Notes under the pieces: model-generated
Told to the model about the DNA's origin: nothing
Database searches by the model: none
The model's input: only the letters and a program-made list of their open reading frames with translations
Shown here: positions 1 to 5,894 of the stretch, one piece after another
How positions within the stretch are numbered: position 1 is the first letter of the stretch
How the letters are laid out: each line of letters begins with the position of its first letter
Program-made: the position numbers and the translations under genes
DNA from: an uncultured Oscillospiraceae bacterium
GTDB lineage: Bacteria; Bacillota; Clostridia; Oscillospirales; Acutalibacteraceae
Direction of reading: 5' to 3'
NCBI GenBank assembly: GCA_958354085.1
Contig: CATWUX010000068.1
Location: 1 to 11,453 of the forward strand
DNA length: 11,453 bases

Positions 1-274
1 CCGCCAGCTCCGGCGAAGACAGCATTTTGCCTTCGATGCACAGCGGAATGACCGCCGCACCGGAAGGAATTTTGGCTATCAGCCGTCTCCCCTCTGCGGC
101 CAGCGCCGCTTCAATCTGCGCAGCGGAGGGCGATTCCGGCATCCGTTCCTCCTCCACTTCCACAACAGAAAGCTGACAAAAGCCGCTCAGCCTTTTGCCG
201 TATTCGGCGCACGCCTCGCGGAGATAGCTCTCCTTGAGCTTGCCCACGCAAAGAACCGTTACGTTGCGCACCAT
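1..274 (-). CDS. rlmH: RlmH, 23S rRNA (pseudouridine-1915-N3)-methyltransferase, 5' part
   Basis: Partial gene that runs off the left edge; 91 codons are visible of the roughly 155-160 usual for the family. RlmH is a small SPOUT-class enzyme that methylates pseudouridine 1915 in helix 69 of 23S rRNA on assembled 70S ribosomes, using S-adenosylmethionine. The visible N-terminus has the family pattern: a first beta strand ending in VGKLKESYL (residues 10-18), then EYGKRLSGFCQL (24-35), and IEGKMLSSPELA (80-91), very like Bacillus subtilis RlmH (YydA). The C-terminal trefoil knot with the SAM site lies outside the window. The ATG at 274-272 overlaps the upstream stop codon by one base (TGATG), so it is probably translationally coupled to the metallo-hydrolase gene. 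A GTG one codon later is the only nearby alternative start. The walJ-rlmH neighbourhood also occurs in Bacillus. Confidence 0.93.
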   Translation of the reverse strand, partial: MVRNVTVLCVGKLKESYLREACAEYGKRLSGFCQLSVVEVEEERMPESPSAAQIEAALAAEGRRLIAKIPSGAAVIPLCIEGKMLSSPELA

Positions 275-1065
275 CAGAACACCGTCACCCTTTCCGTTGC
301 CACCCGTGCGGCGACACGCAGCTGAAAATCCACGTTGTCCGTCAGCCCCGCACCACACAGCGCGGCATATGACGTGGCATGCGCCAGCTCCGGCAGATTG
401 TTTTCACTGCTCAAATGCGCAAGCCAAAAACGCGTTACCCCACTTTGCGCCAGAGCCGGCAGCTCCGCCGCGCAGGCTTCATTGGACAGATGTCCCGTGT
501 CCGCCAGAATACGGCGCTTGAGAAAATACGGATAACCGCCGTTTTCCAGCATCCGTACATCGTGGTTGGACTCGATCTGCACCAGATCGCAGCCGTACAG
601 CGCGCTGCGCACTTCCTCGGTCATGCGTCCCATATCCGTCGCCACCGCCAGGCGGCGCTCGTCCGGCGTATGAATACGGTAGCCGAGGCTCTCGCGGCTG
701 TCGTGCGAAGTATGAAAGGCGCGGACATACATACCGCCCGCCTCCACGCCGTCGTCACCGATCACCTGCATCGGCACATCCTCGCGCAGCACACCGTCGT
801 CCAGCAGCGCATCCAGCGTACCGACCGAAGCGTACACCGTGTAGCCATAACGCTTGGCCAGCACGCGCAGGCCGGCCACATGATCGGCATGTTCATGCGT
901 CACAAAAATCGCCTGAATCGAACGCGGATCAATCTCCCGTTCCTTCAGCGCCGTTTCAATGCGTTTGGCGCTCACACCGGCATCGATCAGAATACCGCCG
1001 CTTCCCGCGCCTATATATGTACAATTTCCGCTGCTGCCGCTGAACAACGGGCAAAACCGCGCCAT
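274..1065 (-). CDS. walJ: WalJ/YycJ-family metallo-beta-lactamase-fold hydrolase
   Basis: A 263-residue cytoplasmic protein with no signal peptide or membrane segment. It carries the metal-binding set of the metallo-beta-lactamase fold: THEHADH at residues 56-62, a histidine in HTSHDS (118-123), the aspartate in TDMG (143-146), and later histidines in GHLSN (191-195) and AHLSS (216-220). The stretch ESNHDVRML (165-173) followed by LKRRILADTGHLSN (182-195) is characteristic of the YycJ/WalJ branch. In Bacillus and streptococci (VicX) this branch accompanies the WalRK cell-wall two-component system; a nuclease-like activity has been proposed but the physiological substrate is unsettled. WalRK genes are not in this window. 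The start is preceded by GGAAAGGG, 10 nt upstream. A strong hairpin with a T-run lies just before that site, and no promoter is evident in the 108-nt gap after murA. The assignment is a family-level call; the symbol is by analogy with Bacillus. Confidence 0.9.
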   Translation of the reverse strand: MARFCPLFSGSSGNCTYIGAGSGGILIDAGVSAKRIETALKEREIDPRSIQAIFVTHEHADHVAGLRVLAKRYGYTVYASVGTLDALLDDGVLREDVPMQVIGDDGVEAGGMYVRAFHTSHDSRESLGYRIHTPDERRLAVATDMGRMTEEVRSALYGCDLVQIESNHDVRMLENGGYPYFLKRRILADTGHLSNEACAAELPALAQSGVTRFWLAHLSSENNLPELAHATSYAALCGAGLTDNVDFQLRVAARVATERVTVF

Positions 1066-1085
1066 GCTGCACCATCCCTTTCCTC

Positions 1086-1156
1086 AAAAAAGACGGACGG
1101 TCAAAGTCCGCTCCTGCACCACCAACCGGTCGCAGGAGCAGGCTTTGCTCGTCCGC
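1086..1156 (-). terminator. Long stem-loop plus T6, intrinsic terminator or attenuator after murA
   Basis: Read on the minus strand, 1156-1150 pairs with 1099-1093 (7 bp, one G-U). Positions 1147-1143 (CAAAG) pair with 1106-1102 (CTTTG), and 1139-1132 (GCTCCTGC) pair with 1117-1110 (GCAGGAGC). Symmetric 2+2 and 3+3 internal loops separate the stems, and the apical loop is 14 nt. One C and then six T (1091-1086) follow. This is the layout of a Rho-independent terminator for murA, about 20 nt after its stop codon. The T-run ends just before the walJ ribosome-binding site, so the element also lies in the path of any transcript reaching walJ-rlmH. Confidence 0.8.
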
Positions 1157-1173
1157 AAAAACATCACAATTGT

Positions 1174-2460
1174 TTACAGAACCTGCCGCAAAGAGGAATC
1201 CGGCAGCAAGACCCGGCGGATATCCGCGCCTAAATCCTGCAGCTTGCCGACAACATTCTCATAACCGCGCTCAATATGATAAATATCTTCGATCTCGGTC
1301 GTGCCGCGGCACGCCAGCGCCGCCACGATCATCGCCGCGCCCGCGCGCAGATCGACAGCTTTGACCGGCGCGCCGGTCAGCTGCTCGACGCCTTGAAAAA
1401 CCGCGACCTTGCCATCCACCTGCACCTGTGCGCCCATGCGGCGCAGCTCATCCACATAACGGAAGCGATTCTCCCAAATGCCCTCCGTGATGATGCTTGT
1501 CCCGTCCGCCAGCGCCAGCAGCACGGCAATCTGCGGCTGCATATCGGTGGGAAAACCCGGATGCGGCATAGTCTTAATGTTGCAATGGGCAATCGGCGCT
1601 TTCCGGCAGACACGCACGGCGTCGTCGTATTCCTCGATCTCCACGCCCATTTCGAGCAGCTTGGCCGTGATGGATTCCAGATGCTTCGGGATCACGTTGC
1701 GAATCACGACATCGCCGGCGGTCGCGACCGCCGCCGCCATATACGTTCCCGCCTCGATCTGATCGGGGATGATGGAATAGGTCGTGCCGAACAGGCGATC
1801 CACACCGCGGATCTTGATCACGTCCGTACCCGCGCCGCGTATATCCGCTCCCATCGAATTGAGAAAGTTTGCCAGATCCACAATATGCGGCTCTTTTGCC
1901 GCGTTTTCGATAATCGTTGTACCGCGCGCTTTTACCGCCGCCAGCATAATATTCACGGTCGCACCAACCGACACCATGTCCAGATAAATCGAATTGCCCA
2001 ATAAACGGGGCGCGACGACCTCGATCATACCGCTTTCCATCGGGGACACGGTTGCTCCCAGCGCGGTGAAGCCTTTCAGATGCTGGTCGATCGGGCGTAC
2101 GCCGAAATTACAGCCGCCCGGCATGGAAACGCGGGACGTGCCAAACCGACCGAGCAGTGCGCCCAGAAAATAATAAGAAGCCCGCATATGCCGCGCAAGG
2201 TCATGCGGAACAACGTGCGTATGGATCGTACGGGGATCGATATCCACCGTGTTGCGGTTGATACGGCGCACCTGCGCGCCTAAGGTCGATAGGATTTCCA
2301 ATGTCGTCGTAACATCGGCAATATTCGGTATATTTTCAATACGGCAAACACCGTCCGCTAAAATCACAGCCGGAAGGATGGCAACCGCCGCATTCTTGGC
2401 GCCGCTGATCTCTACTTCACCAACAAGCCGGTTCCCGCCCTGTATAATATATTTTTCCAA
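1174..2460 (-). CDS. murA: UDP-N-acetylglucosamine 1-carboxyvinyltransferase (MurA)
   Basis: 428 residues, a normal MurA length. The enzyme transfers the enolpyruvyl group of phosphoenolpyruvate to UDP-GlcNAc, the first committed cytoplasmic step of peptidoglycan synthesis and the target of fosfomycin. Visible landmarks are the Lys-Asn pair at 22-23 in SGAKNAAVAILPA, Arg93 in HMRASYYF, the loop MPGGCNFGVRPIDQH with the reactive cysteine at 117 (so a fosfomycin-type Cys, not Asp), PGFPTDMQ at 301-308 with the general-base-type Asp306, and RAGAAM near 372 plus IERGYE (396-401). The start is TTG at 2460-2458: it begins the conserved N-terminus (EKYIIQGGNRLVGEVEISG) and has AAGGAG 12 nt upstream; no in-frame ATG fits. 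Two upstream promoter candidates and a leader hairpin precede it. Firmicutes often carry two MurA paralogues; which one this is cannot be told from the window alone. Confidence 0.97.
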   Translation of the reverse strand: MEKYIIQGGNRLVGEVEISGAKNAAVAILPAVILADGVCRIENIPNIADVTTTLEILSTLGAQVRRINRNTVDIDPRTIHTHVVPHDLARHMRASYYFLGALLGRFGTSRVSMPGGCNFGVRPIDQHLKGFTALGATVSPMESGMIEVVAPRLLGNSIYLDMVSVGATVNIMLAAVKARGTTIIENAAKEPHIVDLANFLNSMGADIRGAGTDVIKIRGVDRLFGTTYSIIPDQIEAGTYMAAAVATAGDVVIRNVIPKHLESITAKLLEMGVEIEEYDDAVRVCRKAPIAHCNIKTMPHPGFPTDMQPQIAVLLALADGTSIITEGIWENRFRYVDELRRMGAQVQVDGKVAVFQGVEQLTGAPVKAVDLRAGAAMIVAALACRGTTEIEDIYHIERGYENVVGKLQDLGADIRRVLLPDSSLRQVL

Positions 2461-2472
2461 ACGGATTCCACT

Positions 2473-2478
2473 CTCCTT
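2473..2478 (-). promoter_or_regulatory. murA: Ribosome-binding site supporting the TTG start of murA
   Basis: AAGGAG on the minus strand, 12 nt before the TTG at 2460-2458. The spacing is a little long, but no other start codon in the murA frame lies closer, and the TTG directly precedes the conserved MurA N-terminus. Confidence 0.65.
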
Positions 2479-2481
2479 GTG

Positions 2482-2503
2482 TCGCCGGCGGCATCACCGG
2501 CGA
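2482..2503 (-). promoter_or_regulatory. Leader hairpin abutting the murA ribosome-binding site
   Basis: Perfect 7-bp arms TCGCCGG (2503-2497 on the minus strand) and CCGGCGA (2488-2482) enclose an 8-nt loop. The hairpin ends 3 nt before the AAGGAG at 2478-2473. No T-run follows, so it is not a terminator. It may affect ribosome access to the TTG start of murA or stabilise the mRNA 5' end; that is inference. Confidence 0.55.
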
Positions 2504-2549
2504 TTCAATACGGATACGCTAATCGCGTTTTCATATCCTCAACATTTCT

Positions 2550-2577
2550 ATTATATCACGAAAAGCCAAAAAATCAA
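2550..2577 (-). promoter_or_regulatory. murA-proximal sigma-A-type promoter
   Basis: On the minus strand TTGATT (2577-2572), a 16-nt spacer, then TATAAT (2555-2550). A TG one base before the -10 box makes it an extended -10 element. The expected start is near 2543, giving a leader of about 80 nt before murA. Confidence 0.7.
2560..2566 (+). repeat. GAAAAGC heptamer, copy 1, in the murA-proximal promoter spacer
   Basis: GAAAAGC with context CGAAAAGCC. On the minus strand it reads GGCTTTTCG, close to the GGCTTTTCCG at 2711-2720. It lies between the -35 and -10 boxes of the proximal murA promoter. Confidence 0.4.
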
Positions 2578-2654
2578 ATGAAACTTTCTGCCTATTTCCG
2601 TTTTCATTCCGGAAAATTTCGCTAATTTTCTTCGGAGAAAATGCGCCGTTTTTT

Positions 2655-2683
2655 ATTATATACAAAGAACTTATATTTTGCAA
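2655..2683 (-). promoter_or_regulatory. murA-distal sigma-A-type promoter
   Basis: On the minus strand TTGCAA (2683-2678), a 17-nt spacer and a perfect TATAAT (2660-2655). The expected start is near 2648, so transcripts would carry a leader of about 190 nt including the inverted repeats at 2625-2642 and 2595-2615 and the hairpin at 2482-2503. It sits about 105 bp upstream of the proximal promoter. Confidence 0.7.
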
Positions 2684-2693
2684 GGCGTTTTTT

Positions 2694-2718
2694 GAAAAGC
2701 AACCGCGGCCGGCTTTTC
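2694..2718. repeat. Inverted repeat GAAAAGC / GCTTTTC (heptamer copies 2 and 3)
   Basis: GAAAAGC at 2694-2700 and its complement GCTTTTC at 2712-2718, separated by 11 nt that contain the palindrome CCGCGG (2703-2708). It lies about 10 bp upstream of the -35 box of the distal murA promoter and about 70 bp upstream of the gdpD -35 box. Neither strand has a T-run on the exit side, so a protein-binding site is more plausible than a terminator. Confidence 0.45.
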
Positions 2719-2788
2719 CGTTCGGTTCTATCTTTTTAGGATACCCGAAAAAGAGCAAAATATACGCAATAAAAGCACAAAATGCACA

Positions 2789-2817
2789 TTGCTTTTCCCG
2801 AACAGGCGCGGTATACT
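2789..2817 (+). promoter_or_regulatory. gdpD promoter (sigma-A type)
   Basis: TTGCTT (2789-2794), a 17-nt spacer and TATACT (2812-2817). The expected start near 2824 gives a leader of about 29 nt before the gdpD ATG. A fourth copy of the heptamer (GCTTTTC, 2791-2797) overlaps the -35 box. Confidence 0.75.
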
Positions 2818-2835
2818 GAGACCAGTACATAAACT

Positions 2836-2842
2836 AAAGGAG
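2836..2842 (+). promoter_or_regulatory. gdpD ribosome-binding site
   Basis: AAAGGAG, a strong Shine-Dalgarno match, 10 nt before the ATG at 2853. It fixes this start over other in-frame choices. Confidence 0.8.
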
Positions 2843-2852
2843 TGGTTGCTGC

Positions 2853-3593
2853 ATGCCTGTGATTCATGCTCATCGCGGCGCGTCCGCCTATGCGCCGGAA
2901 AATACGCTTCCTGCTTTTCAAAAAGCGTTGGATTTTCACACCGAGGGAATGGAAACCGATATCCACCTGTCGCTGGACAACGTTTTTGTGGTCTGCCACG
3001 ACGACGAAATCCAGCGCACCTCCAACGGCAGCGGCAGTATCGCGCAAATGACGGTTGAAGAACTGAAAAAATTCGATTTCGGCGTCAAATTTTCGCCGGA
3101 GTTTGCCGGTACGCGCATCCCAACGCTGGATGAGCTGCTGGAACTGGTACACGGTATGGATATTTTGAATATTGAGATCAAAGGGCCGTTCCGTCCCGAC
3201 ACCGATCTGCGCGCCGCCTTCGACCAGCTGTATGCGCAGCTGGAAAAATTCGACTGCGTATCGCGCACCATCATTTCCAGCTTTGGGCACGACTGGCTGC
3301 AATTGCTCAAGGAATGCCACCCGGATCTGCGCACGGGCCTGCTGTACAGCAACAACTATACACCGGAGGAAACCGTGGCCATGGTCAAGCGCCGCAAGGC
3401 GGATGCGATTCATCCGATGCTGGGCTGTCTGACGCCCAAAATTATGGCGGCCTGCAAGGAGAACGGCATTGAGGTCAATGTCTGGACCGTAGACGAACCC
3501 GCCGACATTAAACGGGCGATCGCTCTCGATCCCACCGGTATTATCACCAATGTCCCTGACCGCGTGCAGGCGGCGTTAAAATCAAAATCATAA
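2853..3593 (+). CDS. Glycerophosphodiester phosphodiesterase (GDPD family)
   Basis: 246 residues, the usual length of a cytoplasmic UgpQ-type GDPD domain; there is no signal peptide or membrane segment. It would hydrolyse glycerophosphodiesters from phospholipid turnover to sn-glycerol 3-phosphate plus the alcohol, with a divalent metal. Motifs in order: HRGASAYAPENT (7-18, with catalytic His7-Arg8 and the Glu16-Asn17 pair), METDIHLS (33-40, metal ligands Glu34 and Asp36), CHDDEIQRTSNGSG (48-61, catalytic His49), IEIKGP (107-112), WTVDEP (211-216) and ITNVPD (231-236). It is the only plus-strand gene in the window, with its own promoter and strong ribosome-binding site. It converges on recN and is divergent from murA. 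Its base composition resembles its neighbours, so nothing in it suggests recent transfer. The exact substrate cannot be read from sequence. Confidence 0.95.
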   Translation: MPVIHAHRGASAYAPENTLPAFQKALDFHTEGMETDIHLSLDNVFVVCHDDEIQRTSNGSGSIAQMTVEELKKFDFGVKFSPEFAGTRIPTLDELLELVHGMDILNIEIKGPFRPDTDLRAAFDQLYAQLEKFDCVSRTIISSFGHDWLQLLKECHPDLRTGLLYSNNYTPEETVAMVKRRKADAIHPMLGCLTPKIMAACKENGIEVNVWTVDEPADIKRAIALDPTGIITNVPDRVQAALKSKS

Positions 3594-3617
3594 TTCACAA
3601 CTTTTGGTCTGTCATAA

Positions 3618-3659
3618 AAATGCGCCGGGCAAGGACACATAGCCTTGTCCGGCGCATTT
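3618..3659. terminator. Bidirectional terminator between gdpD and recN
   Basis: The 17-bp stem (3618-3634 with 3643-3659) has one G-U pair and an 8-nt loop; the core is ATGCGCCGG/CCGGCGCAT. The flanking A and T runs give a five-T tail on the minus strand (recN side) and a shorter, interrupted T tail on the plus strand (gdpD side). It lies 24 nt after the gdpD stop and about 30 nt after the recN stop, and probably serves both converging transcripts. Confidence 0.9.
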
Positions 3660-3689
3660 ATATCCATAACCTTTAAAAATTGATGCTGC

Positions 3690-5396
3690 TCACTCCGCCC
3701 CGGTTGCTCCGGTCTGCGCTGCACGCTCCAGCATTTCGCGAGCGGCATGGCGGCTGGCTTCGGTGACCTCGCCGCCGATGATCCGCGCCAGCTCCTGCTC
3801 GCGTCCGTCCGCGTCCAATCCGGTCACCTGCGTATAGGTGCGGCCATCCCGCACGGTTTTGGCAATCAATAAGTGATGGTGCGCCTGTGCCGCGATCTGG
3901 GCCAGATGCGTCACGCACAGCACCTGCCGGCTGCGGGAACGGGAACAGCCGGTCGCCGTCTCCCGCAGCTTAATCCCCACTTTCTGCGCCGCACGGCCGC
4001 TGATGCCGGTATCGATCTCGTCAAAAACCAGCGTATCCGTATCGTCAATATCGGCCAGCACCGACTGAATTGCCAGCATAATCCGTGACAATTCACCGCC
4101 GGAAGCAATTTTGGCGATCGGCTTCGGCGGCTCGCCGGGGTTGGCAGCAATCAGAAATTCCACTTTGTCCCCGCCGATTGCGGTCAGCGAAACCGGCTGA
4201 AGGGAAACCTCCAGCTTCACGCCCGGCATATCCAAAAATGCCAGCTGCTCCATGACATCCTGCGCGAAGGCAACCGCCGCCTTCTGCCGTGCCGCCGTCA
4301 GCGCCTGTGCCGCCGTCACCGTCTCCGTTTCCGCCTGCTCCAGCTCCTGCGTCAGCTTCGCCACCAACACATCGGACATCTCGATTTCATCCAATTCCTG
4401 CCGCGCTTCCTCCAGCTGCTGCAGCACAGCCTCCTCGCTGCCGCCGTATTTGGCGGTCAGGCGGCGCAGCACATCCAGACGATTCTCCACGGCCTCCAGC
4501 TCGCCCTCATCGAAATCCATCTGTGACGCGTATTCGCGCACATCGCCGGCACATTCCTCCAGCTCGTACAGCAAGCTCTCCACACGGCGCGCCAGCTGTG
4601 CAACCTCGTCCATATAGCGTCCTGCGTCCGTGAGCGCATCCGCCGCTGCGGACAGCGCCGCCAAAGCGCCGATCGTATCCTCCTCACCGGACAGCGCGGT
4701 TTTCGCCGTTTGCAGCGCACCGGCAATTTTCTCCGCGTTGCGGTATACCCGCCGCTGGGCGGTCAGCGCTTCCTCCTCGCCCACTTTGGGAGCGGCGGCT
4801 TCGATCTCCTCAATCTGATAGCGCAGCAAATCCAGACGGCGCGCTTTGAGCGTTTCGTCCATGTCGGCTTTTTTCAGCCGCCGGTGGATATCACAATACG
4901 TATGATAAGCCGCCGCGTATTGCTCACGCAGCGGCAGCAGCCCGCCGATACGGTCGAGATATTCCACATGGCGTTCGGGCTGCAGCAGATTTTGGTTCTC
5001 GTGCTGCCCGTGTATGTTCACCAGCATCCGCCCGATCGTGCGCAAAATCGTCACGGTCGCCGGGCGGCCGTTGATGCGGCAGCCGCCCTTTCCCTCCGCC
5101 GAAATACTGCGCTGAATCAGCAGCGTACCGTCTTCCTCCAACTCATATCCCAATTCTTCGATGGCGGCGGTCATCTCCTCCGACAGCTCCGCAAACACGG
5201 CGGTCACGTTGGCCTGCTCGCTGCCGGTGCGCACCAAATCGCGCGACACACGCTCGCCCAGCACGGCGTTGATGGAGTCGATTACGATCGACTTACCCGC
5301 GCCCGTCTCACCTGTCAGCACATTCAGACCGCGATGGAAATCGATATCCGCCTTTTCGATCACCGCAATATTTTCGATGTGTAAGCTTACCAGCAT
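3690..5396 (-). CDS. recN: DNA repair protein RecN
   Basis: 568 residues, typical for RecN (about 550-580). It is an SMC-like ATPase that acts early at DNA double-strand breaks, tethering ends and promoting recombinational repair. Visible are the N-terminal head with LHIENIAVIE (5-14) and Walker A GETGAGKS (29-36), NIHGQHENQNLL (127-138), a Glu/Ala-rich coiled-coil central region (about 160-385), the ABC signature ASGGELSRIMLA (431-442), Walker B LVFDEIDTGISG (456-467) and the switch-histidine strand QVLCVTHLAQIAA (491-503). A short SRSRSR insert lies just before that strand. The ATG at 5396 is followed at once by the conserved N-terminus; AAAGGTG lies upstream. The start is 16 nt after the argR stop, the classical argR-recN pair of Firmicutes. 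It is the last gene of the operon. I saw no LexA-type box next to it. Confidence 0.97.
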   Translation of the reverse strand: MLVSLHIENIAVIEKADIDFHRGLNVLTGETGAGKSIVIDSINAVLGERVSRDLVRTGSEQANVTAVFAELSEEMTAAIEELGYELEEDGTLLIQRSISAEGKGGCRINGRPATVTILRTIGRMLVNIHGQHENQNLLQPERHVEYLDRIGGLLPLREQYAAAYHTYCDIHRRLKKADMDETLKARRLDLLRYQIEEIEAAAPKVGEEEALTAQRRVYRNAEKIAGALQTAKTALSGEEDTIGALAALSAAADALTDAGRYMDEVAQLARRVESLLYELEECAGDVREYASQMDFDEGELEAVENRLDVLRRLTAKYGGSEEAVLQQLEEARQELDEIEMSDVLVAKLTQELEQAETETVTAAQALTAARQKAAVAFAQDVMEQLAFLDMPGVKLEVSLQPVSLTAIGGDKVEFLIAANPGEPPKPIAKIASGGELSRIMLAIQSVLADIDDTDTLVFDEIDTGISGRAAQKVGIKLRETATGCSRSRSRQVLCVTHLAQIAAQAHHHLLIAKTVRDGRTYTQVTGLDADGREQELARIIGGEVTEASRHAAREMLERAAQTGATGAE

Positions 5397-5412
5397 CTCC
5401 CGTCCGCACCTT

Positions 5413-5874
5413 TCACGGCTCCTGCTTGCGCAACAGCTTTTTCAGTTCGGTCACCAGATCGACTGCCTGATCCTCATCCTTTGTAATGCACAAGAAGGTA
5501 TCGTCGCCGGCCAGCGTGCCAACCACTTGGCTCCAATGCATCGAATCCATCGCCGCACAAACGGCCTGTGCCATGCCGGAAAGGCATTTGATCACCACAA
5601 TATTGCGCGCAAAATCCATATGCAGCACCGAATCCGCAAACAGCGAATGAAATTTTGCGGAAATATTGTCCGTCTCCTGCCGGACGGTGGAATAGCGGTA
5701 ATTGCCGTCCGGTCCCAGCGTTTTGATGAGCCGCAACTCCTTAATGTCGCGGGAAACCGTCGCCTGCGTCACTTCAAAGCCGCTCTCCCGCAACTGCCGC
5801 AGCAGCTCCTCCTGCGTGTCCACCGGCGTATTATGGATAATTTCCAGGATCTTGGCGTGTCGTTTGGTTTTCAC
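5413..5874 (-). CDS. argR: Arginine repressor ArgR/AhrC
   Basis: 153 residues, normal for ArgR. It is an arginine-sensing transcription factor, hexameric when bound to arginine, that represses arginine synthesis and in Bacillus activates catabolism. The N-terminal winged helix-turn-helix (about 1-70) has the recognition segment QATVSRDIKELRL (37-49). The C-terminal oligomerisation and arginine-binding domain includes VGTLAGDDTFLCI (118-130) with the Asp-Asp pair (124-125) that contacts arginine. The start codon is GTG (5874-5872); it begins exactly at the usual KxxRHxKI N-terminus, with AGGGA about 9 nt upstream. It lies 20 nt after nadK and 16 nt before recN. No arginine genes are in the window, so its targets are elsewhere; I did not recognise an ARG box here. 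Confidence 0.96.
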   Translation of the reverse strand: MKTKRHAKILEIIHNTPVDTQEELLRQLRESGFEVTQATVSRDIKELRLIKTLGPDGNYRYSTVRQETDNISAKFHSLFADSVLHMDFARNIVVIKCLSGMAQAVCAAMDSMHWSQVVGTLAGDDTFLCITKDEDQAVDLVTELKKLLRKQEP

Positions 5875-5894
5875 GATTGGTCCCTGCCTTTCGG

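Larger units (their letters stand above)
2461..2852. other. AT-rich divergent intergenic region between murA and gdpD
   Basis: 392 bp without a convincing gene, clearly more AT-rich than the flanking coding DNA. It holds one promoter toward gdpD, two promoters toward murA and a hairpin adjoining the murA ribosome-binding site. Further inverted repeats lie at 2595-2600/2610-2615, 2625-2631/2636-2642 and 2694-2700/2712-2718. The heptamer GAAAAGC/GCTTTTC occurs four times. A minus-strand open frame across it (2531-2830) lacks a ribosome-binding site, covers all three promoters and resembles no family I know, so I do not call it a gene. Confidence 0.75.

Noticed and set aside
379..1233. Plus-strand open frame antisense to walJ, and a similar one at 1276-2004 antisense to murA
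   Set aside because: Both mirror conserved minus-strand enzymes and show no motif of their own.
2505..2534. Possible leader peptide MKTRLAYPY before murA, ending just before the hairpin
   Set aside because: Its GAGG is only 2 nt from the ATG, and the ATG would lie about 9 nt from the proximal transcription start, so initiation is unlikely; nine codons can arise by chance.
2694..2718. The GAAAAGC/GCTTTTC inverted repeat as an intrinsic terminator
   Set aside because: No T-run follows on the plus strand and an A-run follows on the minus strand; position between promoters fits a binding site better.
2531..2830. Minus-strand 99-codon open frame in the murA-gdpD intergenic region
   Set aside because: No ribosome-binding site, covers all three promoters, no recognisable domain, and AT-rich non-coding character.
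2736..3413. Minus-strand open frame antisense to gdpD
   Set aside because: gdpD on the plus strand has promoter, ribosome-binding site and complete catalytic motifs; the antisense frame has none.
4710..5384. Plus-strand open frames antisense to recN and argR (also 5161-5934)
   Set aside because: Low-complexity, His/Arg/Ser-rich shadows of strongly supported minus-strand genes.
5397..5412. Search for a LexA box at recN and an ARG box at argR
   Set aside because: No GAAC-N4-GTTC-type element or ARG-box-like palindrome was recognised near either start; both genes appear to be internal to the operon.
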